Below are positions 4,684 to 6,288 of a stretch of 6,288 bases of DNA, in pieces; position 1 is the first letter of the stretch; each line of letters opens with the position of its first letter. The stretch lies in NCBI GenBank assembly GCA_045580165.1, contig JAZNNG010000034.1:1-6288 (forward strand), read 5' to 3'. A model generated the notes under the pieces. The model saw only the letters and a list, made by a program, of their open reading frames with translations, did not search any database and had not been told where the DNA came from. The translations under genes and the position numbers were made by a program. This stretch comes from UBA4717 sp045580165 (GTDB taxonomy: Bacteria; Bacillota; Clostridia; Oscillospirales; CAG-272).

Positions 4684-5610
4684 ATGCTTACGAACGAACA
4701 GATTACAAGTGTGAAAGCAAGAGGCTTTCTCAGAAACAGAGGAACAGACTGCTTCTCGGGCAGAATTGTTACGGTTGCAGGGCTTTTCACACCCGACGAG
4801 CTTCACGCAATAGCGGAATGCACAGAAAAATTCGGTAACGGAAAGGTGATCTTCACGGCAAGACTTGCCGCAGAGATCGTTGGCATTCCGTTTGACAAAA
4901 TTCCCGAAGCTGAAGCGTTTATGGCGGAGCGAGGATTGTATTTTGGAGGAACAGGCGCAAAGGTTCGTCCTATTACCGCTTGTAAGGGTACGACCTGCGT
5001 TTACGGAAATATCGATACACAGGCTCTTGCCAAGGTTATTTACGATAAATTTTACATAGGAATGCGCGACGTCAAGCTTCCTCACAAGTTCAAGATCGGC
5101 GTAGGAGGCTGTCCTAATAGCTGTATGAAGCCGAGCCTTAACGACGTAGGTATTGAGGGATGCAAGGCATTCTCTTTTGACGCCGAGCTTTGCCGCGGCT
5201 GTAAGAGATGCGCCGTTGCCGAAAGCTGTCCTACAAAGGCAGTATCTGTTGTCAACGGAAAGGCGGTTATTGATACGTCTAAATGCACAAGCTGCGGTGT
5301 TTGCGTTGGAAAATGTCCTTTTGGCGCTGTTCCCAAGGAAGCAGAATCGGTCTGCCGTATCTTTGTGGGCGGAACTTGGGGAAAGACCCAACGCATGGGA
5401 ACACTCTTGAATAATGTATATTCGGCAGATGAAGTTCCGACCGTTATTGAAAAGGTTATGCTTTGGTATAAGGAAAACGGATATGTCAAGGAGCGTCTTG
5501 GTGCGGCAATCGACAGACTCGGTGCAGACACACTCGAAGCGGCAATCAATGGAAATGATCTGATCGACAGAAGGGATGATATCCTTGCAAAGCCTTTACT
5601 TGATAGATAA
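4684..5610 (+). CDS. Siroheme/4Fe-4S sulfite (or nitrite) reductase-like protein with ferredoxin domain, AsrC-like
   Basis: This 308-residue cytoplasmic redox protein probably reduces sulfite, or possibly nitrite, at a coupled siroheme-[4Fe-4S] centre. Domains in order are: a nitrite/sulfite reductase ferredoxin-like half domain (about 25-87); the siroheme/4Fe-4S core with Cys100-X4-Cys105 (CKGTTCVYGNIDT) and Cys143-X3-Cys147 (GGCPNSCMKP); and an inserted bacterial-type ferredoxin domain. The insert has Cys170, 173, 176, 182 and Cys201, 204, 207, 211, each group followed by Pro, for two more [4Fe-4S] clusters. A C-terminal part closes the fold (to 308). The arrangement resembles the anaerobic sulfite reductase subunit AsrC, though this protein is somewhat shorter and no asrA/asrB partner lies in the window. 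The first siroheme Cys pair is X4, not the classical X5. The start is supported by GAGG 9 nt upstream and by the consensus promoter. It is divergent from the metal-complex importer and shares its promoter core. Confidence 0.9.
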   Translation: MLTNEQITSVKARGFLRNRGTDCFSGRIVTVAGLFTPDELHAIAECTEKFGNGKVIFTARLAAEIVGIPFDKIPEAEAFMAERGLYFGGTGAKVRPITACKGTTCVYGNIDTQALAKVIYDKFYIGMRDVKLPHKFKIGVGGCPNSCMKPSLNDVGIEGCKAFSFDAELCRGCKRCAVAESCPTKAVSVVNGKAVIDTSKCTSCGVCVGKCPFGAVPKEAESVCRIFVGGTWGKTQRMGTLLNNVYSADEVPTVIEKVMLWYKENGYVKERLGAAIDRLGADTLEAAINGNDLIDRRDDILAKPLLDR

Positions 5611-5724
5611 AAACAAGAAATCCAATTAAAATATCAATGCGATAGAAAGCAAAAATCATAATAAACTCACTGATAAATAAGAATTTGTTGGTGAAAATAT
5701 TTCAGCTAAGATTATTGAAAGCTA

Positions 5725-5753
5725 TTGCAAGTTCGAATAAAATGGTGTATAAT
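5725..5753 (+). promoter_or_regulatory. Promoter upstream of the TPP riboswitch
   Basis: TTGCAA (5725-5730, 4/6), a 17-bp spacer and a perfect -10 TATAAT (5748-5753). The predicted start near 5760 leaves about 12 nt before the aptamer, the usual arrangement for a riboswitch leader. Confidence 0.8.
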
Positions 5754-5772
5754 ATACTTACAATTAAACAAA

Positions 5773-5855
5773 CGGGAGCTTGTATACAGGCTGAGAGGAA
5801 GGTGTGACCTTCGACCGAGAACTTGATTTGGATAATGCCAACGTAAGGATGCCTG
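5773..5855 (+). promoter_or_regulatory. TPP riboswitch aptamer (THI element)
   Basis: The two conserved halves are present. The pyrimidine-sensing half has CGGGAGC (5773-5779) and CTGAGAGG (5791-5798). The pyrophosphate-sensing half has GAACTTGATTTGG (5819-5831) and GGATAATGCCAACGTAAGGA (5830-5849). Helices: P2 pairs 5777-5782 with 5787-5792 over a TATA loop. P3 is GAAGGT/ACCTTC (5798-5803/5807-5812). P4 is CTT (5822-5824) / AAG (5845-5847), and P5 is TTGG (5828-5831) / CCAA (5838-5841). P4 and P5 differ from the common CCT/AGG and CTGG/CCAG by matched base changes, a sign of maintained structure. A closing P1 helix is not evident in the immediate flanks. TPP binding would be expected to favour the terminator at 5889-5918 and so turn off the 70-residue gene downstream. 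Confidence 0.92.
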
Positions 5856-5888
5856 ATAAGCAGATGTCGGGAGATTCGTAGAATTTTC

Positions 5889-5918
5889 GGAAGCTATCCA
5901 AAAGATGGCTTCCTTTTT
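5889..5918 (+). terminator. Riboswitch expression-platform terminator
   Basis: GGAAGCTATC (5889-5898) pairs with GATGGCTTCC (5904-5913) with one U-G pair and a CAAAA loop, followed by TTTTT (5914-5918). It lies 34 nt past the aptamer and 35 nt before the downstream start codon, so it must be read through for expression. Confidence 0.9.
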
Positions 5919-5953
5919 GTTTGCTTGTAAAATACGAAAGGAGAAATTACAAT

Positions 5954-6166
5954 ATGAAAGGGTTAAAGAAAATGTTGCTTGGAATTGCTTTTTTAATGAT
6001 TGCATTAATGGGAGCAATTATGTATGAAGGCGATTTTGCTTATGTCTTGTTTATTATAGGTGCACCACTTGGATTGATATTTTGTATTATCGGGTGCTAT
6101 GATGAGCAATTAGCAAACTTTTTCAAGAAGTACACAAACGAAGAAAACACAGAAAAGAAAGAGTAG
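5954..6166 (+). CDS. Small two-helix membrane protein under a TPP riboswitch, function unknown
   Basis: This 70-residue protein has two hydrophobic helices (about 7-24 and 30-48) joined by a short acidic turn (EGDFA), then a charged tail rich in Lys and Glu (50-70, ending ENTEKKE). The start is the ATG at 5954, preceded by AAAGGAGA (5937-5944) with correct spacing; a TTG at 5921 in the same frame lies in the terminator tail and is not credible. I do not recognise a family. Similar small double-helix proteins with lysine-rich ends are common in Firmicutes without known roles. It is not ThiT, ThiW, CytX or any thiamine enzyme by size or motif. Its direct position behind an aptamer and terminator implies control by thiamine pyrophosphate. 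Alternatively a thiamine gene was lost and this gene now sits behind an orphan switch. It is more AT-rich than tyrS or the ABC genes. Confidence 0.75.
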   Translation: MKGLKKMLLGIAFLMIALMGAIMYEGDFAYVLFIIGAPLGLIFCIIGCYDEQLANFFKKYTNEENTEKKE

Positions 6167-6202
6167 TTTGGACTTCATCAAATTCCAATTTATCGAACTA
6201 AA

Positions 6203-6256
6203 ATGGGTGCAAGACCTTTCACCGAAATGCACCCATAAGTCTAAAATTTGCACCCA
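6203..6256. repeat. Inverted and direct copies of a TGCACCCA motif
   Basis: ATGGGTGCA (6203-6211) is perfectly complementary to TGCACCCAT (6228-6236) across a 16-nt loop. A further direct copy TGCACCCA lies at 6249-6256, 21 nt after the second. The first arm could therefore pair with either of the other two. On the - strand the 9-bp stem is followed by TTTT, so it might end a leftward transcript entering from beyond the window. No gene is seen between 6167 and 6288. Confidence 0.6.
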
Positions 6257-6288
6257 CTCGAAAATGGTATCAAAATCTTAGATTACTC

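Noticed and set aside
4660..5391. 243-residue open frame antisense to the siroheme protein
   Set aside because: It mirrors the cysteine-rich gene in another frame, lacks a start signal, and the + strand frame has full domain support.
5611..5724. AT-rich gap after the siroheme gene, checked for a terminator or small gene
   Set aside because: I found no stem with a U-tract and no frame with a ribosome-binding site; nothing can be supported there.
5921..5953. Upstream TTG start adding 11 residues to the small membrane protein
   Set aside because: It lies just after the terminator U-tract with no ribosome-binding site, whereas the ATG at 5954 has AAAGGAGA at proper spacing.
6203..6256. CRISPR-like repeat array
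   Set aside because: The repeats are 8-9 nt with one inverted, there are only three copies, and no cas genes are present.

Overview
The window looks like chromosomal DNA of an anaerobic Firmicute, most likely a gut-type Clostridia. Pointers are strong AGGAGG/GAGG ribosome-binding sites, TTGACA/TATAAT promoters with 17-bp spacers, U-tailed hairpin terminators, a TPP riboswitch of the Gram-positive kind, an AsrC-like siroheme protein and a FecBCD-type metal-complex importer. Species cannot be named from the sequence.

Layout. (1) 1-1203, + strand: the 3' part of tyrS (KMGKT loop and S4 domain) followed after 9 nt by a 182-residue six-helix membrane protein and a strong terminator. (2) 1298-1809, + strand: a tRNA island. 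tRNA-Lys(UUU) has a consensus promoter and its own terminator. tRNA-Pro(UGG) also has a strong terminator. Between them lies a stray second copy of the first 20 nt of tRNA-Pro (plus four upstream T's), followed by about 170 bp of unexplained, hairpin-rich sequence. (3) 1835-4580, - strand: a three-gene ABC importer operon (lipoprotein binding protein, FecCD permease, FecE-like ATPase) with overlapping genes and a 12-bp hairpin after the last stop. (4) 4605-4664: a symmetric divergent promoter. Two sigma-70-type promoters share a perfect 20-bp palindrome in which their -10 boxes abut. (5) 4684-5610, + strand: a siroheme/4Fe-4S sulfite-reductase-like protein carrying a 2x[4Fe-4S] ferredoxin insert. 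(6) 5611-5724: AT-rich sequence with no feature I can support. (7) 5725-6166, + strand: promoter, TPP aptamer, intrinsic terminator and a 70-residue two-helix membrane protein. (8) 6167-6288: no gene; it holds three copies (two direct, one inverted) of a TGCACCCA motif.

Working together. The importer and the siroheme protein are probably co-controlled, because one palindrome sits under both -10 boxes and only one polymerase could occupy it at a time. The biochemical link (iron, heme/tetrapyrrole or corrinoid supply to a siroheme enzyme, or merely shared regulation) is inference. The riboswitch-controlled small membrane protein does not resemble a known thiamine gene and is the other point worth following. 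The right-hand 600 bp is visibly more AT-rich than the left half, which may mark a less ancestral segment.
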